Origin: Stratiolaelaps scimitus
Lineage: Eukaryota > Arthropoda > Arachnida > Mesostigmata > Laelapidae
Direction of reading: 5' to 3'
Length of the DNA stretch: 64,000 bases
NCBI GenBank assembly: GCA_019614645.1
Contig: JABWDB010000004.1
Coordinates: 22,382,001-22,446,000, forward strand
Position numbers and translations under genes: made by a program. The notes beneath the pieces were generated by a model that was not told where the DNA came from, did not search any database, and worked only from the letters and a program-made list of their open reading frames with translations. Below, one piece after another: positions 50,861-59,435 of this stretch (positions are counted from its first letter, which is position 1; every line of letters begins with the position of its first letter).

Positions 50861-52564
50861 ATGTATGGGAGGCATTATATATATATATATATATGGGAGG
50901 CATTACATATGTGTATATATATATATGTAAACGAGCACATCTGTCGACCCAGCATCCGATTAAGATGACGCTTGCCATTGACCCTGGATTTACGCTCAGC
51001 CCGTATTGACTCAGTCGAATTGGCGCAAGGTCGTGTTTTCCTACGATCTCCAATATATAATAGAGAACTAGCTTTGGGCTAATCGTCTGGCAGGGCCTGC
51101 GCTGTTCTCGAAAAGCAAATTCGTCAAAGAGATCTCCGAGTTCACGGTCCACCTCAGCTGGAATCAAGTTTTTTCCTTTCTTTCCATAGGGGACTGCGGT
51201 CGAATGCCTACCCCCCCCCCCCTGTCGCATCAGAGCTACCGTTCCGCCCTGCCTAGACGATTATTGCACTCTGCTCAGACGTGGTCTTTCAGCCAAAGAG
51301 AATGGTGTCTCTCACCAGAAGATCTTTGTAGCAGCGGTACGCCGCGTCGCTGATAGCGCTGGCGACGCCAGAGTCTTGGCCCAGAGTATAGGTTTTTGTC
51401 TTTCTCTCACGAGTTTTACAAGGCGGCCTTGTACTGACCCAGCCATTCGAAGCCAGACCTCTACTGATAGTTACGCTTACGTTGAGACCAATGAACTCCT
51501 CTCTTCCCTGAGCCGTAGCTGCAGGGGGTAGCGGCTACTAATATAATCGTCGCTAGGTAGTGTCTGACTTTGTCTCTTACCTGCCTGTCACTAGAGCGCC
51601 AAACGTGTGCAGCCCATAGGTGCTCTATGTTAGGATCGAGGAATCGCTCGCCGAATGCGCACTTATAAGCATCTAGAATTCTGACAGAAAAGAATACTGA
51701 CCTGTCAATTGATTCGGGTGGACCTGAAAAGACCGAAGGTATGACAATGTGCTAAAGACGTGAACAGATTGCGGTAGCGATTATCTCGCTGGGACGAATC
51801 GACTTTCGAGTAGGTTATCTCAGCCTGCTTCAACTTTTTGAATATAGAAACCTCTGATGTATTCGTCGCCTGTGGTACCTCACCTGAGTCCCGTAGGGAC
51901 GAACCCGCCTGCGAAGCTTCAGAAGACGAACCTCTGGATTTTTTTAGATTTGATGCCCCCCCGAATTGACCTTCAAATCTCAAGGCAGTTTTTGGGCATA
52001 CAAAAATAAATCTACTCTTGACGTCAGTGAGGCAAAGGTACACTTTTGAAATTCTCGAAATTAAAAAAAATCATTATTAATCCGTTCATTATTAATCAAG
52101 CTCGTTTGCTGTTTGTAGACCTTGCAGAAATGCCGTGTCGTCCTCGGCTCAGTTCAGCGGTCTTGACTGATCCGCCAGCACAATTTCAACCGAGCAGTCT
52201 AGATTGCCTGAGCCGTATCGTTCAGAGTCTCGCGCCCCAGCATGCAAATCGCCCCTCCACGGTGGTATCAACAACAACGACGAACAACACCAGCCTGTCA
52301 ATTGCAAGCCAAAGCGGCAGCAGCAACATCAGTGACCAGCAAACGAACGAGCATCTTCAGCAACAGACCACGAATCATCTGGCAAATTTGCCGATGCGTG
52401 GAGAACTCCCAACCGCCCACCTGCCTGGATCTGCGCCGCGTCTTCACAACGGTCAGACGCATGCATCTCTATCATCGGCATCCAGCAACAGCGGCACTGC
52501 TGCTCCACCCTTGAGCAATGCGAATCCGTCGCTTAGCCACCACGCAAAATATGGCTTCAACTAA
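36971..52564 (+). CDS. nau: MyoD/nautilus myogenic bHLH transcription factor
   Basis: Five coding exons: 36971-37178, 38669-38926, 39994-40187, 47436-47511 and 52119-52564. Phases run 1, 1, 0, 1 and close exactly at 1182 nt (393 aa plus stop). Order: Tyr/Gly-rich N-terminus; Cys-rich motif [12 protein letters not shown] (94-105); basic region [14 protein letters not shown] (110-123) with the myogenic Ala-Thr pair; helix-loop-helix [20 protein letters not shown] to about 163; then C-terminal helix [16 protein letters not shown] (271-283) and a Ser/Asn/Gln/Thr-rich tail. Helix III and the WACKAC motif are specific to MyoD/Myf5/myogenin/MRF4 and arthropod nautilus. The factor dimerises with E proteins, binds E-boxes (CANNTG) and activates muscle genes in the nucleus. 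Start ATG 36971 follows a possible acceptor (CCACAG), so a 5' UTR intron may precede it; Met 36986 is an alternative. The acceptor of the last exon could instead be at 52128 (three residues shorter). Confidence 0.92.
38573..38596. repeat. (TA)12 microsatellite beside MyoD exon 2
   Basis: The TA tract ends 72 bp before exon 2, close to where the branch point should be. Confidence 0.9.
38669..38926 (+). CDS. nau: MyoD coding exon 2: Cys-rich motif, basic region, most of HLH
   Basis: Acceptor TATGGCAG, donor GTAGGT, phase 1 both sides. Carries the diagnostic [12 protein letters not shown] and the bHLH up to EILRNAI. One conservative change: the usual Met of AATMRERRRL is Leu. Confidence 0.95.
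38948..39050 (+). mobile_element. tRNA-derived SINE-like element in MyoD intron 2
   Basis: A-box-like GCCCGGTCGCC lies at 38961-38971 and B-box GGTTCGATTTCC at 39018-39029. The A-box region resembles the element at 2.49 kb (GGCCTGGTCG), so these are probably the same family. It starts only about 20 bp after the exon 2 donor. Confidence 0.45.
39994..40187 (+). CDS. nau: MyoD coding exon 3: end of helix 2
   Basis: Completes helix 2 with [11 protein letters not shown], then an Ala/Ser and Gln-rich segment. Acceptor TTTCAG, perfect donor GTAAGT, phase 0 out. Confidence 0.93.
41159..41188. repeat. (CT)n-rich tract
   Basis: CT repeats with two interruptions in MyoD intron 3. Confidence 0.85.
41840..41986 (-). 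CDS. Exon-like antisense open frame with consensus donor
   Basis: From ATG at 41986 the frame runs 49 codons (Gln/Ser/Pro/Cys-rich, ending QAQQQQ) to CAG followed by GTAAGA, an ideal 5' splice site, phase 0. No homology is recognised and no partner exon was found. It does not fit TRIM71 exon 1, which would need phase 2. It could be a first exon of an unknown minus-strand gene, or chance. Confidence 0.2.
42036..42072. repeat. (GA)n-rich tract
   Basis: GA repeats with two short interruptions in MyoD intron 3. Confidence 0.85.
43968..43993. repeat. (CGG)n trinucleotide repeat
   Basis: Uninterrupted CGG repeat of about eight units inside MyoD intron 3. Open frames through it (poly-Ala or poly-Pro) are repeat artefacts. 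Confidence 0.8.
47436..47511 (+). CDS. nau: MyoD coding exon 4 (76 nt, isolated)
   Basis: Strong acceptor (GTGTGTTTCAG) and donor (CTAG then GTGAGC). Encodes [20 protein letters not shown] followed by HQQKL. It is predicted because splicing exon 3 straight to exon 5 gives a stop after a few codons. This exon changes phase 0 to phase 1, exactly what the helix III frame needs. Confidence 0.75.
50813..50932. repeat. Compound minisatellite: TATGGGAGGCATTA x3 with (TA)n spacers
   Basis: The 14-base core occurs at 50813, 50864 and 50892, each followed by a TA tract of different length. The array probably grew by slippage of a core-plus-(TA)n unit. Confidence 0.85.
51000..51680 (-). CDS. Candidate nested antisense gene fragment in MyoD intron 4 (function unknown)
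   Basis: Three minus-strand blocks have good splice sites and join in phase. 51680-51581 (acceptor TTTTCTGTCAG, donor CAG/GTAAGA) encodes [20 protein letters not shown] at its end. 51507-51316 (acceptor GGCTCAG, donor CTG/GTGAGA, 64 codons) includes [17 protein letters not shown] and [15 protein letters not shown]. 51248 onward (acceptor CTAGGCAG) encodes [20 protein letters not shown] then [20 protein letters not shown]. The introns are 73 and 67 nt. The 3' end (given here as about 51,000) is uncertain; GAGATC/GTAGGA is a possible donor. No first exon was found; it must end in phase 2. A C12 run at 51211-51222 encodes the Gly run. I recognise no family. This could be a nested gene, a decayed one, or chance. 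Confidence 0.35.
51705..52043 (-). CDS. Ser-rich open frame on minus strand, unplaced
   Basis: 112 codons with ordinary protein-like composition ([20 protein letters not shown], then [13 protein letters not shown]). It lies directly upstream of the candidate nested exons but its internal donors give phases 0 or 1, not the phase 2 those exons need. Not recognised. Confidence 0.2.
   Translation of the reverse strand: MYLCLTDVKSRFIFVCPKTALRFEGQFGGASNLKKSRGSSSEASQAGSSLRDSGEVPQATNTSEVSIFKKLKQAEITYSKVDSSQRDNRYRNLFTSLAHCHTFGLFRSTRIN
52119..52564 (+). CDS. nau: MyoD last coding exon: helix III and C-terminus
   Basis: Contains [13 protein letters not shown], the conserved C-terminal amphipathic helix of myogenic factors, followed by a low-complexity Ser/Thr/Asn/Gln tail to TAA at 52562-52564. 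The acceptor GTTTGTAG (exon from 52119) is preferred; CTTGCAG (exon from 52128) keeps the same phase. Confidence 0.88.
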
Positions 52565-53809
52565 CGTTGAGACGTAGCAAGCATGTTTCAAATATAAGAA
52601 CGCACGCGCAAACCATTGGTTTTTCCGATACCATTGCTAGACATGGATTCAGCGCTGATGCAGAGAAACGTCATTGATCCTTTGTAGAATGGATTCTTGG
52701 CGCTGTGGTCTTGCAGCTTTCTAGAGAGCACTTCATCTATTTCTCGGGTTTGTTCAAACATACAGCCAATGATTTTACGGGTCCTTGAACTACCTCTTAG
52801 AAAATACCGCGGTTGTGAAAATGTTCTCACCTATGAAGGCTGTGCTATCTAGCAGTCTACAGCGAAGCTGACAATTTCACCGAGCCTTTCAGCGGTGCGA
52901 ATTAGTAGTTATTACAGACGGCGTTTTATACAACACACAGGTGAAAATACAGCAAACTATTTTTACTATTCTTAGATAAACATAATTTGGAGCGTGTGTA
53001 ATCTTCACTTTGTGCAATATACACCGACATGCAATTACACCAAATAGTGCCGACCTACAAGGTGGCAGGTGGTGGAGTTCCAGCCATTATTAGGATGGAT
53101 CAATCCACCAAAGAGCTAACGTATAGTTTTTACCTAGTGGGTTAGTTGATTGTGAATATTGCAATATGTTTGCTTCTGGCGAAATCGACAGAATTTGTGA
53201 CCTTGTTAGAGATCATATATGAGATGGATTCTATGATCTGAAGTAAATACACAAATATCAAATTAAGACAATTACAGAAATATAATTTAAAGGTTTCTTA
53301 AAGAACTGCCTGAAAAGCGACTCATTTTCATTGACTGCTGTAATTCTACTGATAATGAACTGAAATTATTGGCTGACCTAAAAAAAATGACACATATACA
53401 TTTCAGCAGAGGCTAAACTAAGTGAGATGAAACAAAGATTTTTTTAGTATGAGTTAGAGGTATGCACCTCTTTTTATACAGGTATGCACCTCTATTTATA
53501 CACTGGTCCCAGAGTCCTGCTTGCTAGTTGTCGTGTCTCACTACCCCCCAAATTTGAACTCAAACCGGCCAATAATAAGAATACAGCGAAAGACGATAGG
53601 AGTGTCCTTTTTTTGGGTCAGCTTAATATCTTAGATCGATACGGTATGTTTCCTTAATTTTGGATCGATTACCGACAACGAACTGGTACCGATTAACCGG
53701 AGATGGACAGCCTGCGCGCCTGGCCGGCTCAGCTGGAGGTGTCGCTTTTGATAGTAGGTTTTATATGCATCACGCATATAGATACATAAAAAACATGTTC
53801 ACTTCATGC

Positions 53810-53819
53810 AATAAATAAA
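53810..53819 (+). terminator. Candidate MyoD poly(A) signal
   Basis: Two overlapping AATAAA hexamers downstream of the last MyoD exon, followed by AT-rich sequence. Confidence 0.3.
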
Positions 53820-53836
53820 CGAGAGCCATCTCTATA

Positions 53837-53860
53837 ATATATATATATATATATATATAT
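53837..53860. repeat. (AT)12 microsatellite
   Basis: Uninterrupted AT tract just after the candidate poly(A) signal. Confidence 0.9.
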
Positions 53861-55312
53861 TGAATGAAATGCCTGGTTACTGCTTTCTACATAATTAGAT
53901 GGGTTGATTAACGTCGCTTACAGATGGATCTATCAGCTGTAAGTCCAATCTTTATAATTCCAAATACAAATCGAATCAGTGTTTTTCGCGATGATACAAA
54001 GAAAGATTCTTGTCCCACAAGTTAGATGGGTTAATACCTCGACCGTGATCAGCAAGGTAGTTAACAAAATTCAATGTAAAATGTATGATTACCCTTTTCC
54101 ATTTGTCGATATAAGAATAGCATACTATATGGAATATAACACGAGTCTAACTATGTGGCGTAAGTTTACAAGACACCAATATTACTAACGTTGTTACTCT
54201 CTGGCTGAAAAAACTACTTTCTCTAACGATTCTCTATATAATGTTTAAGCAAAATAAAAAAAAAATCCTGCAAGCTTTCCTATGATTTCAGATCCAATTT
54301 GAAGACGCTCACTTTGATTACATGATTATATGATGATAATTTTGAACAATTTCTTTTTAAACGCATCTAGTCATTCGGTGCCAATTCTTATTTGCTTGCG
54401 AATATCGCCGCAGAACATTACCCTGGCAAGTTATTTACATATAAAACCTACGCGGGGTGCTCCCCTTGTGAGAATTTTGGTTCTTAAGCGTTAGGCAGGT
54501 TCGGGTGAGCAGCTATCTTTCGTATAGGATCGGCATCACATTGTGTCCGGATACAAGAAACTATCGGCTACTTATTGTACGGAATATCCGATCATCCTTG
54601 TTTAGTTAACATCAGTCTGAATGCACTCCAAAAGCAGAACTCAGAGTAATTAGTTGTATGGCGGTGTATATCGGTGACACCTGTCGGAAGCACGCCCATC
54701 ATACACACACAAGATCGTTTCATTCACAGTGATCTTAATTTACAAAGAGTGAGTTACACGCTTGGTGTGAATCGGAGGTGGGGACAGGTTTTGGTCACCC
54801 CCGAGTGAGGCGATTGTATTGCCTCTCTATACAGTTGGGGAGAAGCACCGCAGGAAGAAGGACCTGCGCGCCTGTCACTTGTGGCACAGACCAGCCCATG
54901 GCAGACCCCCTCGAGGAGGTTGGCCTTGAGGGGGCCATGGCCGCCTAGGCTTTCGAGGTGATTCGCCTGCAGGGTACTGCTCCTATTTCATTTTTTCATT
55001 TTTTTTCATTTTGTTTCAAATGATCACTAATACTCCTTCGTCCCATGCGAAAAGAAGGTAAGAACGATGTCAGATTTGCCGAATGGGCTGTTTGCAAACA
55101 GACGCCATATTGCCATCGATGCTGGGCTGCTGAAGATTTTTGGGTAATTATTATCGGCTGGTGATAAGAGAAAATTTTGGTAGATGTGCGGCCAGCGATT
55201 CCAGATCTGGGAAGGTTATGAGACATGGCCATGATACAAACTCGTGCGGAAGACTTCTCCCATATTCCGTGACCATTCCTGTGGTATCTCTATCTCATAG
55301 GTCTGTCTTGTC

Positions 55313-56841
55313 ATGCAGGCTGTGAAACCGTTACCAAAAGCGCGTGCACCCATTAAAGCCCCGATTGAGCCATCGTCCAATTTAGCGGGAGTTGGAAGCA
55401 CCCCAGCTCATCGACGAGACAGATTAAATAGTGGTAGGATTGCACCTGAGAATTCGATAACAAGGGGCAACAAAATTACTAGAAGGTCTAGCAAACCTTC
55501 AACTCCGAGTAAGGTTCTAAGTGAGCCACCAGTACGGGCTGCAAAGAGTAACGTGAGCCGAGTAGTGAATCCAAATGAGCCTTCAAAGGAATCACTGGTT
55601 GAATCGCCAAATTCATCCACCGTGAATAACTCTATTCGCTCAACCCAAATCTACACGAATGGGGTAACACCTGGATCGACTTCCGTCTCAACGAAAACTG
55701 GCAGTTACGCTCCAGTACGCCGAACGAAATTGGAGGAGGTTTGTTTGACTCTGCACATGCGTTTTCCTTTTTGAAATTCAAACTTGTTTACGTGATGTCT
55801 CCATTGGTCACTCAGCTCGACACTTGCTCAAGAAATGAACGTGCTAGAGGTATATCGCTACTTTTCAATAGACAATTTTTTATTATATTTATAATGGCAT
55901 TAGTCTATCCACGGAACATAATTAGTATAACTAGTGTGCATTGGCCAACACCCGCTCATCAGCCTGTCACGTTCTCATATTCGCATACATCTGCTCTTGT
56001 TCGCGGTCGCTCAATCGGTTGAAACTATCAATGATGGTTTGTTGTTTCGGCCCGCCGCTCTCCAGGAGGATCTGCCCCGGGTAAACAACTGTGGCTGGAC
56101 AACAACCCAAAAATGCGTCTCCGGGGTCTCCTGCATCATAATTATTGCGTTGTCAACGTTTGCCGCAGTCGAATCTTGGCGCTGGGGCATGTTTGCACAT
56201 CCGAATTTGGGCACGTCAACCAGACTACCATCAAAGGCTAAGGTAGGTCACCTGCATACGTTGAACGATTGACAGTACGTACGCTGGTACGTGTTTTATT
56301 GCCCACAATAGTTCCTGGAAGATGGGAGTTTCACTATCAAATAGACTCTACAATTGTCTCAGTGTCAAATCGGCTATACAACCGGCTTTCGAGGTCGATG
56401 TTGGATCAAACTCCGGATGTGTGAGCCGAAAGAATCGGCGGAGCCAGGGGTACAGTTCCGGGCGTTCGTTGCGAACGGACAAACTGTAGTCACTTGGGGT
56501 CACTGCTAGCGATACTACACACACTCGTTAGACTCTTAACGACAGAGCGGTGGTGAAACTAAAACACACACACACAGGCACACGCGTAACGAGATGCAGC
56601 AGCAATTAGAGAATTGGCATGTACATGATTTTTTCATCAGGTAAATTAGGAAGGGCTAACTGAACTAAGTGATATCTCGTCCGATTAACGTCTTTCCGAA
56701 GAGTTGACTGGCATCACGAGAAAGTCCGCTTTCATCAGAACAAACCATTTCCAACTACCCTTTTTTACTTTTGAACGATCGAATACGAGAATCTCTCTAG
56801 TAACGAACATTTTGCACATATATAAAATGCACGTGCGTGTG

Positions 56842-56877
<36 letters not shown>

Positions 56878-57577
56878 GTATATATACAGTGTGTATGCAG
56901 GTCTCGAAAATGGCACCACCTAAATTTATAGACAAGCGCACGTACTATGCTTAAATGTGATGTTAGTGTATACCACGATAACTTGAATCTAATTAACCAT
57001 GGATGCCGATGCACATTCAGGAGTTTCGCTACCGTGGTACGGATGACTGGTGTCCTCATTCGGCTGCAAGCGAGGGTGGGCTATCATTGACGGACAGAAC
57101 TCACTTTTGGACAAAGACTCGATTCGTGACAAACTACGATAATCTGAACAGATACCAGATGAGCTACAGAACAAGAGTCCTCCTGTCGTTACGTACAGCG
57201 ATGCTGAACATTGCCCGAACAGGAGTAATCGGCGTTGTATTCTCGTTTATGCCGACGACGTTCGTATTTGCCGGTGTCGATTTTCGCAGGACGCGGCTGA
57301 TTGCAGGCGAATCGTCTATGACATACTTTGATAAGTGAGGAGTTGCACTCATTGTTTGCTGGTAACATCTCCGGTGTTCAAAGAGTAACGCAACATGTTC
57401 ATGCGTATTAATTACTACCCGGCCCTAGTGTTCAGTGAGGCGACGGCATGTCGCCACGCTGTCGTTGGCAGAGTCGAACAGGCCAAAGCGTCGAGTTGCG
57501 TTGCCGCTTCAACGTTCTGTGAGTTCTCCTTCGTTGCTTCTACGAGATTTTACTCGTGTGGTTACGTTACTTATTGA
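55313..57577 (+). CDS. Tandem gene A: single-pass membrane protein with 'DDWCP' ectodomain exon (family unknown)
   Basis: Exons 55313-55738, 56066-56242, 57021-57334 and possibly 57436-57577. Exon 1 (142 codons) is basic and rich in Ser, Thr, Pro, Lys and Arg, with no domain. The exon 1 donor is GTTTGT, phase 0. Exon 2 (59 codons, phase 0-0) carries one hydrophobic segment, CVSGVSCIIIIALSTFAAV, then ESWRWGMF. Exon 3 (314 nt, phase 0 to 2) begins EFRYRGTDDWCP and ends LIAGESSMTYFDK. A 142-residue N-tail before one TM segment and no signal peptide suggests type II topology. The ATG 55313 sits inside CATGCAG, so 55319 may instead be an acceptor and the true start upstream. Exon 3 is followed by AAGTGAGG: read through, this is a TGA stop; as a splice site it is a good donor. 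Paralog B keeps the same bases, so a donor is favoured. Confidence 0.55.
56066..56242 (+). CDS. Gene A transmembrane exon
   Basis: Acceptor CTCTCCAG, donor GTAGGT. Encodes EDLPRVNNCGWTTTQK followed by one 19-residue hydrophobic helix and a Trp-rich juxtamembrane motif also seen in paralog B (VEAWQFGSF). Confidence 0.6.
56845..56875. repeat. (AT)15 microsatellite in gene A intron
   Basis: AT tract about 145 bp upstream of the conserved exon. Confidence 0.9.
57021..57334 (+). CDS. Gene A conserved ectodomain exon
   Basis: 314 nt, the same length and phase as 62927-63240. Shared pattern: F-x-Y-R-G-x-D-D-W-C-P, a YQ-x-x-(Y/F) helix, G-x-IG-x-x-F, and VD-x-x-x-x-x-LIAGE. Confidence 0.65.
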
Positions 57578-59435
57578 ATGCCTTATATCGACCGATTTGC
57601 TCAACAGCTGTTGATCCTAATGTCAGGAACACTCATGTACATCAACGAACACAATGTATATACGCATACAACGCAATACTGATTCTCTGCTCGAGTACGT
57701 AGTACATATATATATATATATATTAGTGTTATCGAAAGGAATACAATGAATATGCCCTGTCTACTGGACACGCAGTGCTTTCCAGGTGATCAAATGTCTC
57801 GTTGATTCTGGCGTACTCTTATAAAAATTGACAACCTTCCTAATGAATTAGAAAGGTTCTTTTGGAACCTGTAATTAGACTAAGGGTAGGAGAAACGTTG
57901 ATGACACTTTGAAATAGTGATCATATTTCTGTGAGTTATGCGTCTATTAGATATAAACACCCACATGAAATGAGCTCGCATCCTATGCGCAGTGTTCAGA
58001 TTACCTCGTTAACTCAATAGGATAAAAGGTCGAACGTTTGCGATGGATGTTACTGTCCAGCCCATGCATTAAAGTAAGTTTCACGGTAATCGTACACGCT
58101 TGGTTCGCTTCTGTTTGATAGTCTGCTTGCTTTATTATGATAGTGCTCATCTGATTAGATAGCTAGAAGGGCAGTCCCTCGAGCGAGCCGCGTCTTAGAC
58201 CGTTCCTTCATTGTTTCGCGACCACAAGATTCAACGTTCTCGAATCAACTCTTAGGTACGTGCAACACGATCGTCTTCGCTTAGAAATGAATAGCGAAGT
58301 CGACTAATTCGGCTAAAAACAATTATTTTCGAGTTGTTCAGGTGTGATGAAACCCTTCGATTATGAAGCCTGCGATCTCGTTCTCGGGATGATATCCGTC
58401 ACTGTTCGCCACTCTCAGAACGTTAGTCACGTCTCTTCGCCGTTCGGCCATATGTTCTAATAGGTGTCTCTAATTATCTTCAGCACTGTAAGACCCGTGC
58501 TTGATAGTTACTCTTGTTGGTGCATTTGTCATCCTGATCCGGTATTTTTTACTTAGATAATGGATGGTCGCTCCAGGGGTTTTACCGTAGTTAATGAGTC
58601 TCGCTAGAGCGAGGCTTAGTCTAGAACGTCTGAGTTCTCATATCGAGCTACCTCCTGCCCAAGCTTGAGCAAGATATGGCCCGACAACCCTTCAATTTAC
58701 TTTGCCAAACACAGATAGTTACCTAGGAGTGTCGGATGGGTGAACTGCTGGGGGCCAACCACGCCAAAAGACCCAAGAACCCAACAAATACCTATGTGCA
58801 GTGCGCAAAGGTATTACACACGAAATGTTCAATAGAAATGGTGGTAATGTAACCTCACAAAAGCTGAGATCGATCATTCCATCCAGTGCTGCCACTGCCG
58901 AACTGCCAGAATAAGGGCATGCACATAAAGAATTAGTCACATAACGCCTGCCGACCTTCATAGAGCGCATAGAAACACGGCTCAAAGCAGTGACGAGCGG
59001 GGCACCACACATGACCGCCACCCGAGAGATCCATCACCTTGCCTCTATAGAGCTAAATTACTCCGCCCGGAACTATTTATAAATCGCTCCTTATGCATTG
59101 TACACTTTGTGTATTGTAGATAGCAGCATGCTATGCCAAATGTCGGGAACAACGATGCGCACGCATATCGCCTTGAAGAGGTGCCTTGTGACGGACCCAA
59201 CATTACTTCCACGCCATATCGAAACAGACCCATTCGATGGCACGCACCTGAGGAGCGTGTCTCTATACAGGTGCACTTGAGGAAGGAGAAGCGGGACCCT
59301 TCCTTGGCGTATGTATGGCCAACGGCAGTGATCGGGCCGAGGGTAACGCACTGAAGCCCCAACCTGTAGCGGGGCCTCCCCATCCCTGGGAATAACCGAT
59401 CCAGCATGTCTCGTATTTCGTAACGGCGATCTGCC
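57578..59435. other. Region between tandem genes A and B
   Basis: Later exons of gene A may lie here but none is certain. One exon-like block at about 59,127-59,270 (+) reads MPNVGNNDAHAYRLEEVPCD onward to VSIQ before a GTGCAC donor, phase 0 in. This does not match the phase 2 end of gene A exon 3 directly. Confidence 0.4.
57706..57723. repeat. (TA)n microsatellite
   Basis: Eighteen bases of TA downstream of the last gene A exon candidate. Confidence 0.9.

Larger units (their letters stand above)
47512..52118. other. MyoD intron 4 (4.6 kb)
   Basis: The plus strand shows no further MyoD exon, and none is needed because the phases already close. It contains a compound TA minisatellite (50.8-50.9 kb) and the minus-strand exon-like blocks at 51.0-51.7 kb. 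Confidence 0.5.
52565..55312. other. Intergenic sequence after MyoD
   Basis: AT-rich, with an AATAAA pair at 53810-53819 that could be the MyoD poly(A) signal (1.25 kb past the stop) and a (TA)n tract at 53837-53860. A GC-rich island at about 54,770-54,975 holds a short ATG frame and the palindrome GGCCATGGCC; I cannot assign it. Confidence 0.5.
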
